Shown piece by piece: positions 1 to 7,266 of a stretch of 64,000 nt of DNA (positions are counted from its first letter, which is position 1; every line of letters begins with the position of its first letter). A program made the translations under genes and the position numbers. The notes beneath the pieces were generated by a model. That model made no database searches and was not told where the DNA came from. It saw nothing but the letters and a program-made list of their open reading frames with translations. This DNA is from an uncultured Prevotellaceae bacterium. Lineage in GTDB: Bacteria; Bacteroidota; Bacteroidia; Bacteroidales; Bacteroidaceae. The stretch lies in the NCBI GenBank assembly GCA_902801155.1, contig CADCHG010000004.1:1-64000 (forward strand), read 5' to 3'.

Positions 1-24
1 TGAAGCAAGTCATCGAACTCACGT
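1..24. repeat. Right end of a TIR-type element (rest outside the window)
   Basis: The bases ending in CATCGAACTCACGT match the right terminal repeat of the complete element at 46505-46782. They lie just past the stop codon of the minus-strand gene at 29-832, so this terminus may also supply a 3' hairpin. Only the end is visible. Confidence 0.7.
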
Positions 25-28
25 AATA

Positions 29-832
29 TTATGCTCTTAGCTCAAGGATTGTTTCAAAATCCTTTACTGATTCTTTCTTGCCTATATTTCCTATGCGGAA
101 ACCGTCGGATGTGGTCTCGCAATAGATATACCAGCGACCGTTGATTTCTATTGTTGCGTTACGTAGTGTGGCCGGATTTCCTATTCGGGTGCCCCAATGA
201 GAGTCGTATTCTATGCAGATAGCTGCATGAGCCAGTTTGTCAGACAGGATATAGAGCACGTTATAACCCATGAGATGATAGAGGGTGGCTGCAAGGAAAG
301 CCTTGCAATCGCAGTCGCCACGACCGTCAAGGAGCGTTTCGTCAGGGTAGCGTATATACTCCTGAGCACCAGCAAGTTCCTGACTCCTGTCATCGAGGAT
401 ATACTTGATGTTCGGCTCTTGCACGAAATCAAGTACGAACTGCAGTTTGTCAAACTCGTTGATGCCTTTTTGTGAGCATATACGGTTGATATACTGTACA
501 ATCTTAGCACTTGCCGCAAGATGATGCGGATTGGCGAGCATATAATGGTACATCTCCTGTAGATTGACCTTGTAGTTCCATCCGTTAACGGAAGGTCTGC
601 CAAACGGGTTATGCCGTCTCTGCTCTAAAACCGCCTGTTCATCAAACTCCAGTTCGAGATGCCCTTTCAAGCCAATGCCACGTGAGGAATCCAGTTTCCA
701 GTTGAATTCCCTCTTTATCTTCTTGCTGTCATCGTCAGACGCTTGATAGGATTTCCCTTTCTTCCTGGTTACTATAAGCCAAATCAAAAGAATTATGTTT
801 AGTGAAATCGAAATGACTAATATTTTCTCCAT
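29..832 (-). CDS. Membrane-anchored transglutaminase-like protein
   Basis: The 267-residue protein begins with one hydrophobic segment (about residues 4-21) followed by RKKGK, so it is probably inner-membrane anchored with the domain outside. The core has the transglutaminase-like pattern GDCDCKAFLAATL (Cys174 the likely nucleophile), then AHAAICIEY (His) and a late ETTSDG that could provide the acidic residue. Such folds are usually papain-like peptidases or amidases; the substrate is unknown. The C-terminal ERK/LELRA end looks complete. The gene stands alone between two ends of the TAACGTGAG-type repeat: one end follows the stop and another begins 4 bases upstream of the ATG. That position suggests its leader has been reshaped by the repeat. 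The family call is fairly sure; the biological role is not. Confidence 0.7.
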   Translation of the reverse strand: MEKILVISISLNIILLIWLIVTRKKGKSYQASDDDSKKIKREFNWKLDSSRGIGLKGHLELEFDEQAVLEQRRHNPFGRPSVNGWNYKVNLQEMYHYMLANPHHLAASAKIVQYINRICSQKGINEFDKLQFVLDFVQEPNIKYILDDRSQELAGAQEYIRYPDETLLDGRGDCDCKAFLAATLYHLMGYNVLYILSDKLAHAAICIEYDSHWGTRIGNPATLRNATIEINGRWYIYCETTSDGFRIGNIGKKESVKDFETILELRA

Positions 833-835
833 AAA

Positions 836-1095
836 TAACGTCAGTTCTACGACTTGCTTCAGCTTGATGAGCTTCAGCGAACACTTGCTTCAGCTTGATG
901 AGCTTCAGCGAATAATTAAAACTATGTTTTTTAGCAGCAAGCTGCTGTTGACGGAACAAAAATTTTTAGAAAATTGTTCGCTAAGGCTCACCAAGCCAAA
1001 GCAAGTTCCCAGAAAATTTAAATTTTCTGAGTTAAATTTTCTGGTCATCGTGAGTAATTTTCTGTAAAACCAAGCAACAAAGTTGCGTTTATTAA
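836..1095. repeat. TIR-type element, copy C (right end lost)
   Basis: It starts with TAACGTCAGTTCTACGACTT, a diverged terminus, with a partial tandem copy of the next 25 bases. The interior (TTTTTAGCAGCAAGCTGCTG, then ACAAAAATTTTTAGAAAATT, AAATTTTCTGGTCATCGTGA and AACAAAGTTGCGTTTA) follows the reverse complement of 46505-46782. The match fades before a right terminus appears. It fills the gap between two minus-strand genes; no gene is seen here. Confidence 0.75.
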
Positions 1096-1129
1096 AGATT
1101 TTTGAATAACTCCTTGAACTTTTAACTCT

Positions 1130-2149
1130 TTACAATGCCATCGTGAATATCTTGCACGCTACTGCTCTTCCGCCAAAGCCTTCTTTTTGCAGGATCAGGC
1201 CTTCGTTAAGATGAATGCCGTCTTCAGCCATACTTGTACCGAACTCGAAGTAGCGGTATTGAGGATTTTTGCTGTAATGCCTGATAAGGCTAAGCATCAA
1301 ATAGTCGAGGGCGTTGGTGTGCTTGCCTTCGTGTGAGGCTGAAATATACTGGGTGCGCACAATCTGCTGGGTGATGAAAAGAAGAGTTCCGGCAATGGTC
1401 TTTCCGTCGGGATTCTTTACTGTACAGCACACGATGTTATTGGGAAAACGCTGTTTGAGCAGTTCAATTTCTGAAAGAGAATGAACAGGACGGGAGCAGA
1501 AACGCTCCATCAGGTTATCCTCAAGAATAGGCCAGAAATTGCGGATGTTGTCATCAATGGCTACGGTATAGCCTTGTCGCGTAAGTTTGTTGAAGTAGGT
1601 GCGCTTGCGTGATGACGTAATATCAATTTCGGAATTGCCAAGGTCTATCGCCGTCATCATATTACATGCTTTCAGCGTGGCATTATATCGCCAAAGCCAG
1701 TAGTCCTCTTCCTGTGAAGGTATGAGGTGGTATATATATGGTATCTGCTTATAGATCCACTCGCAGAAACCGTTTTCCTTCAGATATGAAATAGTGAGTC
1801 TGAACAGTTCTCCCACCTCTGAAATGTGTATTTCCGGGGATAGAACGAATCCGCCGTAGGTAAGGCCTTGGTGGGAGTGGAAAAGACCCCCTCCTCGCTC
1901 CCCCTTAAAGGGGGAGAGCTGGTTGGCTGGAAAGTCCCCCTTTAAGGGGGATTTAGAGGGTCCATTGGCTGGAAGAACAGCAATGAGTTTGCCTTTCTCA
2001 TTATAGAACATCAGGGAATGATCGTGAAAGCGGTCACTATGATAATCCATATATGAGCGCAGAAAAAGGAAGGTGCCGTTTTTCGACACCTTAACGAAAT
2101 CATCCCATTCGGTCTGTTTATTTAGCGTATATCTGCAGATACTTATCAT
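1130..2149 (-). CDS. GNAT/FemAB-like acyltransferase with a repeat-encoded insert
   Basis: About 339 residues from the ATG at 2149 (MISICRYTLNKQTEWDDF). A longer frame exists but overlaps the upstream gene much more; even this start overlaps it by 32 bases, suggesting coupled translation. The C-terminal half (GTLLFITQQIVRTQYISAS, then YFEFGTSMAEDGIHLNEGL) resembles GNAT/FemAB-like acyltransferases found with deoxysugar genes. With the cupin isomerase beside it, a role in acylating an aminosugar of a surface glycan is plausible. Residues about 63-89 are encoded by two GC-rich hairpins (1885-1963); the motif PAN occurs on both sides of one 14-residue unit. The flanking domain sequence continues normally, so the insert is probably tolerated in a surface loop. 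Confidence 0.65.
   Translation of the reverse strand: MISICRYTLNKQTEWDDFVKVSKNGTFLFLRSYMDYHSDRFHDHSLMFYNEKGKLIAVLPANGPSKSPLKGDFPANQLSPFKGERGGGLFHSHQGLTYGGFVLSPEIHISEVGELFRLTISYLKENGFCEWIYKQIPYIYHLIPSQEEDYWLWRYNATLKACNMMTAIDLGNSEIDITSSRKRTYFNKLTRQGYTVAIDDNIRNFWPILEDNLMERFCSRPVHSLSEIELLKQRFPNNIVCCTVKNPDGKTIAGTLLFITQQIVRTQYISASHEGKHTNALDYLMLSLIRHYSKNPQYRYFEFGTSMAEDGIHLNEGLILQKEGFGGRAVACKIFTMAL
1885..1963. repeat. GC-rich palindromic repeat inside a coding region
   Basis: Two hairpins, CTCCCCCTTAAAGGGGGAG and TCCCCCTTTAAGGGGGA, are flanked by short outer complementarity (GGACCCTC / GACCCCCTC). The sequence TTGGCTGGAA occurs at 1923-1932 and again at 1965-1974, exactly 42 bases apart, as expected if a 42-base unit was inserted with a roughly 10-bp target duplication. 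The unit keeps the reading frame of the acyltransferase. Confidence 0.8.
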
Positions 2150-2525
2150 AGTCACGGATATAGTCGTCTTCTGAGTATGGATGACTGGCGAGAACGAGAC
2201 AGAGGGCACCAGTGGTAAACTCCTGTTCGTGAGCCCATATGCCAGGAGGGACGAGAAGTCCCTGGAAAGGTCGGTTGAGAGTAACGGTCTTTTCTTCCTT
2301 GCCGTCGCTCAGATAGACCTCCAAAGCGCCAGATGCCGCAATGATGAATTGCCAGCATTCCTTATGGGCGTGTGCTCCACGATCCTTACCCGCAGGCACA
2401 TCATAGATGTAGAATACACGTTTTATAGGGAATGGCACCTGCACATTCTCATAGATATATGTAAGGCTTCCGCGTGGGTCTTCCTCCTTCGGAAGCTCTA
2501 TAATCTTGCAATCGGATAGAGTCAT
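2118..2525 (-). CDS. Cupin sugar 3,4-ketoisomerase (FdtA/WxcM-like)
   Basis: The 135-residue protein has the compact RmlC-like cupin typical of dTDP-4-oxo-6-deoxyglucose 3,4-oxoisomerases: DPRGSLTYIYE near the start, then RVFYIYDVPAGKDRGAHAH with paired histidines, CWQFIIAASG, and VPPGIWAHEQEF. FdtA enzymes make the 3-keto sugar that is aminated and often acylated to form Fuc3NAc- or Qui3NAc-type residues of O-antigen or S-layer glycans. The next gene, an acyltransferase, fits that pathway, but no aminotransferase or glycosyltransferase lies nearby, so the pair is isolated. The length is normal for the family. Confidence 0.8.
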   Translation of the reverse strand: MTLSDCKIIELPKEEDPRGSLTYIYENVQVPFPIKRVFYIYDVPAGKDRGAHAHKECWQFIIAASGALEVYLSDGKEEKTVTLNRPFQGLLVPPGIWAHEQEFTTGALCLVLASHPYSEDDYIRDYDKYLQIYAK

Positions 2526-2556
2526 AGTGAATAGTGATCAGCCTTGCCCCTCCCCT

Positions 2557-2737
2557 GTCACTACGTGACACCCACTCCACTGGGGGCGAGGGGGAAGTTA
2601 GTATTGCAGTTAATGGGCGACTATGATTATATAACGGATATGTTAGGGATTTATTGTAACTTTTCCTTCACCCTTTGTGGAAGTCGGAGATTGAATATCT
2701 CCGAGTATGTGTCAGAGGGTGTCACGTAGTGACGGGT
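2557..2737. repeat. Inverted repeat in the intergenic gap
   Basis: CCTGTCACTACGTGACACCC (2557-2576) is answered by GGGTGTCACGTAGTGACGGG (2717-2736). Each arm also contains its own small palindrome, GTCACTACGTGAC. No gene is seen between 2526 and 2751. The arrangement could end transcription from both sides or be a repeat remnant. Confidence 0.6.
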
Positions 2738-2751
2738 GAGGAGCATGCTAC

Positions 2752-5700
2752 TTATTCCGCATGCTCCTTCATATACTCTCGTGGAGAGAGCCCGTACATC
2801 TTCTTGAACATGGTGGAGAAGCTTGTGGTGCTGTTGAATCCGCAGCGGTACATGACTTCTGTGATGTTCTGCCCCTTACGACTAAGCAGTCGGGCTGCTT
2901 GTTTCAGACGCAGGTTACGGATGAAGTCGTGCGGAGTCTGGTTGGTGAGCTCCTTCATCTTACGATGCAGATGCACACGGCTGATACCCACCTCGGAGCA
3001 TATCATGTCGATGTTCAGGTCGCTGTTGCTGAGGTTGGCGTTCACAACGGCGAGAATGCGGTTGAGGAGCTTGTCGTCAGCACTTTCAACCTCGATATCA
3101 TCGATTTGCTCGCTATGGTCTTCCTTGCCCGTGAACTTGTTCTCCATGAGACGGCGTGAGGCTATGAGGTTGGCTATGCTGCGTCGGAGGATATCCATAT
3201 TGAATGGCTTGGTAAAGTAGAGGTCAGCACCTGTCTCAAGGCTCTCAAGACGGTCCTCATCGCGTGTCTTTGCTGTCAGGAGTATTACAGGAATGTGATT
3301 GGTGTTCACGTTGCTCTTTATCTTAGCGCACAGCGTGTTACCGTCCATCTGTGGCATCATGACATCGGAGATGACGAGTGCCGGAATCTCACGCAGTATG
3401 ATAGGCAAAGCATCTGCACCGTCGTTGAAACTGAGGACACGATATGTGGATTCAAGTTCAGTAACGAGATAGCTGCGTATCTCGTCATCATCCTCTACGA
3501 CAACGATGGTTGGGCGTTTAGAGCTTGGTGTCGATGGCTTAGGACTTAGCGTTGGAGTCAGATCCTCCTCCATGCTCTCTGCCTCTGCCGAGTTTGCAAC
3601 TTCCTGTTCGAGGATGCTTGAAACCTCTTCTGCCTTCTGTTCTTCGTGCAGAGCAAGTTCTTCCTTTGAAAGATGCTCACGTCCCAGAGGAATGGTGACA
3701 ACGAACTCCACACCATCTTCCACATTACGTACAATGATAGTGCCGTGGTGGAGCTGTACGAGGGAGCGTGTAAGGTCGAGTCCTACGCCTGTGCCTGTCT
3801 TTGTCTGGTTTGTGAGGGATGCAGCCTGATAGAAGCGCTCGAAGATTCTTTCCAGACTCTGCTCCGGTATCTGCTCTCCATTGTCGAATACTGAGATAGT
3901 CACATTCTTGTCGTCGGAAGTGATTGTCACCTTCACGATACCGCATACAGGAGTGTATTTCATTGCGTTCGACATCAGATTGATGATGATCTTGTCGAAT
4001 TGACTCCTGTCAATCCATACAGGCAGTTTCTCGCTCTCATGTTCGAACTCAATGTTTATCTTCTTGCTTGTTGCCTGTGGCTGGAAGGTCTTAAGGATGT
4101 CAGCTGTGAAATCGATGAGATCGGTCTCACGCATCTGCATTATCATCTGTCCCTTGTCAATCTTCCTTAGATCAAGGATCTGGTTTACGAGATGAAGGAT
4201 TCGCTCTGCGTTGCGTTTCATTATCTCATATACAGACTGGCGGTGAGGGTCGTTGTCCTCGCGTATGAGCTGTAGCAGAGGTGTCACGATGAGGGTCATA
4301 GGAGTGCGTATCTCGTGTGAGATATTTATGAAGAATCGCAGTTTCTGCTCGTTAAGCTCTTCCTTGTGGATATGCTCCTGAATGAGAAGACGTTCACGGT
4401 TGCGTATGCGCTGCAAGCGTATATACCACCAGATGGCGGCGATGACAAGCAGGAGATAGATAACCTTGGCAAGTGGTGTGAAATACCAAGGATTGTGGAT
4501 TACCACCTTGAATGTCTTCTCCTGCGAGCGAACACCATTATTGATGGCTACGACACGGAAGTTGTAGTCGCCAGGCGACATTCGGCTCAGCGTTATCCTA
4601 TTTTCTCCGGCAGGGAGGATAACCTCCTCGTCGCCATTGATGCTATATGCGAAACGGATATGCTCAACATCGGAATAGGTGAGGGTAGAGAATGTAAACG
4701 CAAGCGTGTTGTCCTCATGAGAGAAATGGAACTCGTCGGAAAATGCTATTGCATCCTCGCAGATGACATAGTTGCCTGATTTCATATATGACTGAACGCG
4801 CTCACTGCCACGGAACATACCTGTCAGGGTGACCTTGAGCTTTGTCGGCTCAGGTATGCTCTTAGGCGGATTGAAATATGATATGCCTAATGTTCCGCCG
4901 AAGAAGAGGAGGTCGGAGTCAGGATCGTGGAATGACACTCCAGAATTATACTCGTTGCCTTGAAGACCGTCGGAAACGTAGAAATTCCTCGTCTTGCCGT
5001 CTTTTGTATTGAATCTGCATAAGCCATTGGAGGTGCTTATCCACAGTACGCCCTGATTATCTGACTCGATAGCGGCAACGTGGCAGTCGGGAAGTCCGTC
5101 CTTTGTTCCATATTTGCGTAATGCGTGTGTTTTCAGATTATAGTTATACAAGCCTATGGCCGTACCTATCCAAATCTCGTCATTGTTTACCTGACAGATT
5201 TCCGTGATTGATTCACGGTCAAGAATCTTGTTGGATTTGAACACCTTTGTCCAACTGTTTGAAGGCAAATCAAGACAAGACAGACCTATTGACGTTCCCA
5301 CATAAAGGATTTTCTTGTCGGGGCTCATACCCATCTCAAGAATGTAGTTGTTATGGAGACAGTCGGATCTCCTGTAGTCGTGCTTGTATTCCGTAAGCTT
5401 GTCATGTTCTATGTCATAACACTTCAGACCATCACCGAGGGTTCCTATCCATAGGCGGCCAAGATAGTCTGCGCGGATATCGAATACGCTCTGTGCATTG
5501 CCGTAGCTGAATGAGGCACGATGATACTTGCCAGTCTGAGGATCAAACCATCCGCATCCATCCGTATAAGAACCTACCCATAACCTGCCGGAGTTGTCTT
5601 CTGTGATTGTAAGGACAGTGGTTGGCACTTCGTCGCTCTTACGGTTTCCGCCTATTGAAGAAGGGGCATAGTGGCGAATAAGCTGATAGTTGGAGTCAAG

Positions 5701-6816
5701 TGCGTAAAGTCCGTCCTGGTCGCAAGCAATCCATAATGTGCCGTTTTTCTGGCGATATATAGCCATGACACATTGCTGACCGATCTGATTGCCAGATGGC
5801 TGGTTAATACCAAGGCAATGGAAAGGAGATCTGACAGGCGATTGCATGAAGACTCCTTTTTGATATAGTCCTAACCAGAGGTTCTGGTTACGATCTATTG
5901 CAATAGAGCCCACCTTTGTTTTGTTCACATCAAGCTGGGTACTTGCAATACGGGCAGGACGTATCTCTCCATTTCGAGGATTGAGCACCTTTACACCATC
6001 ACCATTTGTTCCAATATAGATATTGCCATCATTACGCGCCTTGAGGGTCGATACTGTGACGTTGAATGTAGAGGGGATGAGTGTAAAACCCTTTCTGCTT
6101 GAATTCATTACATATACACCGCCTTTCAAGTAGCCAAGATAAAGGTTACCGCTTTTGTCTATACATATTGACGAGTAAGGAGAATTCTCGCCCGCAGGGA
6201 ATTTATTCGTAAGAACGTATTTCTTGTTTGCATCGCTGCCAGTAAGTCGGTACGAGATAATACCGTATTTGTCGGCAGATGCCCATAGCATACCCTTATG
6301 GTCAAACAGAATATCCTTGACATACTTAGACTCGTTAATGCCATCAATGATATTTTTTGCCTTGTCAACATCTGTAAGTTGCCAGATACCGCGTCCGGAG
6401 GTACTGAAGACAATATTACCATCAGGGCTAAAGCAGAAACAATTGATGTATGCAGAGAGTTCTTCACCTGTATCTTTGTTTGTAACACATACGAATTTAT
6501 CTTTCAGCTTGACATAGAGGCCAGATGAAGTGCCTACATAGATAAGGTTGTTCTTGTCTTGTATTACGCAAGTGATATTGTCGATAGGAAGGCCATTGTC
6601 AGCTGTATAGGTCTGAAAGGTATAGCCGTCATATCGGTTAAGGCCATTGGCAGTAGAAACCCAGATAAAACCTTGCCTGTCCTGATACACCTGCTGAACA
6701 AAGCTACTGCTAAGATTCTTGGTGTAGTTGAACAGTGTGCCGATCTGTGCTTTTATGCATAAAGGTAGCAGAAGGGTAAATAGGGAAATGATAAGTGCTT
6801 TTAAGTTTGTCATCAT
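2752..6816 (-). CDS. Hybrid two-component system regulator (HTCS)
   Basis: About 1354 residues from the ATG at 6816; the following ATG at 6813 is equally possible, and both give a clean signal peptide (TNLKALIISLFTLLLPLCIKAQ). A periplasmic two-component propeller (repeated G-LWIGT/ LWVGS-like strands to about residue 690) leads into a Y_Y_Y domain and one membrane helix (VIYLLLVIAAIWWYIRL). The cytoplasmic part has HisKA (NISHEIRTPM, His834), HATPase with DNGEQIP and GTGVGLDL, a receiver (ISDVMMPQMDG, Asp1151) and a C-terminal AraC-type HTH (CGFNSTTSFSTMFKKMYG). HTCS proteins bind an oligosaccharide outside and activate the neighbouring polysaccharide locus. It is divergent from the FAS1/SusCD cluster, which is its likely target. 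All key residues are present. Confidence 0.95.
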   Translation of the reverse strand: MMTNLKALIISLFTLLLPLCIKAQIGTLFNYTKNLSSSFVQQVYQDRQGFIWVSTANGLNRYDGYTFQTYTADNGLPIDNITCVIQDKNNLIYVGTSSGLYVKLKDKFVCVTNKDTGEELSAYINCFCFSPDGNIVFSTSGRGIWQLTDVDKAKNIIDGINESKYVKDILFDHKGMLWASADKYGIISYRLTGSDANKKYVLTNKFPAGENSPYSSICIDKSGNLYLGYLKGGVYVMNSSRKGFTLIPSTFNVTVSTLKARNDGNIYIGTNGDGVKVLNPRNGEIRPARIASTQLDVNKTKVGSIAIDRNQNLWLGLYQKGVFMQSPVRSPFHCLGINQPSGNQIGQQCVMAIYRQKNGTLWIACDQDGLYALDSNYQLIRHYAPSSIGGNRKSDEVPTTVLTITEDNSGRLWVGSYTDGCGWFDPQTGKYHRASFSYGNAQSVFDIRADYLGRLWIGTLGDGLKCYDIEHDKLTEYKHDYRRSDCLHNNYILEMGMSPDKKILYVGTSIGLSCLDLPSNSWTKVFKSNKILDRESITEICQVNNDEIWIGTAIGLYNYNLKTHALRKYGTKDGLPDCHVAAIESDNQGVLWISTSNGLCRFNTKDGKTRNFYVSDGLQGNEYNSGVSFHDPDSDLLFFGGTLGISYFNPPKSIPEPTKLKVTLTGMFRGSERVQSYMKSGNYVICEDAIAFSDEFHFSHEDNTLAFTFSTLTYSDVEHIRFAYSINGDEEVILPAGENRITLSRMSPGDYNFRVVAINNGVRSQEKTFKVVIHNPWYFTPLAKVIYLLLVIAAIWWYIRLQRIRNRERLLIQEHIHKEELNEQKLRFFINISHEIRTPMTLIVTPLLQLIREDNDPHRQSVYEIMKRNAERILHLVNQILDLRKIDKGQMIMQMRETDLIDFTADILKTFQPQATSKKINIEFEHESEKLPVWIDRSQFDKIIINLMSNAMKYTPVCGIVKVTITSDDKNVTISVFDNGEQIPEQSLERIFERFYQAASLTNQTKTGTGVGLDLTRSLVQLHHGTIIVRNVEDGVEFVVTIPLGREHLSKEELALHEEQKAEEVSSILEQEVANSAEAESMEEDLTPTLSPKPSTPSSKRPTIVVVEDDDEIRSYLVTELESTYRVLSFNDGADALPIILREIPALVISDVMMPQMDGNTLCAKIKSNVNTNHIPVILLTAKTRDEDRLESLETGADLYFTKPFNMDILRRSIANLIASRRLMENKFTGKEDHSEQIDDIEVESADDKLLNRILAVVNANLSNSDLNIDMICSEVGISRVHLHRKMKELTNQTPHDFIRNLRLKQAARLLSRKGQNITEVMYRCGFNSTTSFSTMFKKMYGLSPREYMKEHAE

Positions 6817-6837
6817 GATTGGGTAGTTAGGTTGCAC

Positions 6838-7266
6838 ATGCTTTTAGCTTGTTAGGCTTTAGCGAAAAAGCAACGTGTTTATAGTTTTGCTTACAAAAGT
6901 AGTAAAAAAATCTTAAATCGCAACAATATTGGATGTTTTTTTTATGTTTAAGGGGAAAAACATGTAAAAAATGCCCAAAAAACGTAGATATGTTATATTA
7001 AATAATGTTTTTGGCACAAAATCTAATGTGTTTTATAAAAATGTTACAAGGGCAAAAGAAAACGAAATAAATCATACATATTATATAAATAAATAATATT
7101 AACTTTGCACTCGAAAATTACGGATATCCATAAGACTTTAGGAATATACTACTTTATCTGACGTTTAATTATGCAACTAATCCCGCAATGACGGAGTTCA
7201 AACTTGTTTGGCTTTGCTCATCGGGTCAGCGTAGACGTTTATAAAAAACTAATAATAAAACCACTA
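6838..7266. other. Divergent intergenic region of the FAS1/SusCD locus
   Basis: AT-rich control region between the HTCS and the first FAS1 gene. It carries the HTCS promoter and, on plus, TAACTTTG at 7100-7107, a plausible -7 box for the SusCD operon with no clear -33 box. That pattern is usual for activator-dependent promoters. The long gap up to 7266 would give a leader of about 150 bases. No other gene is seen. Confidence 0.5.
6894..6924 (-). promoter_or_regulatory. Predicted promoter of the HTCS gene
   Basis: Read on minus, GTTG (6924-6921) is followed after 19 bases by TACTTTTG (6901-6894), the Bacteroidetes -33/-7 arrangement, about 78 bases before the ATG at 6816. Confidence 0.6.

Noticed and set aside
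211..603. Overlapping frames opposite or within the transglutaminase gene
   Set aside because: They mirror the codons of the recognisable gene and contain no domain or signal.
2149..2209. Longer N-terminus of the acyltransferase
   Set aside because: It would overlap the cupin gene by 92 bases in another frame and adds residues unlike the family start.
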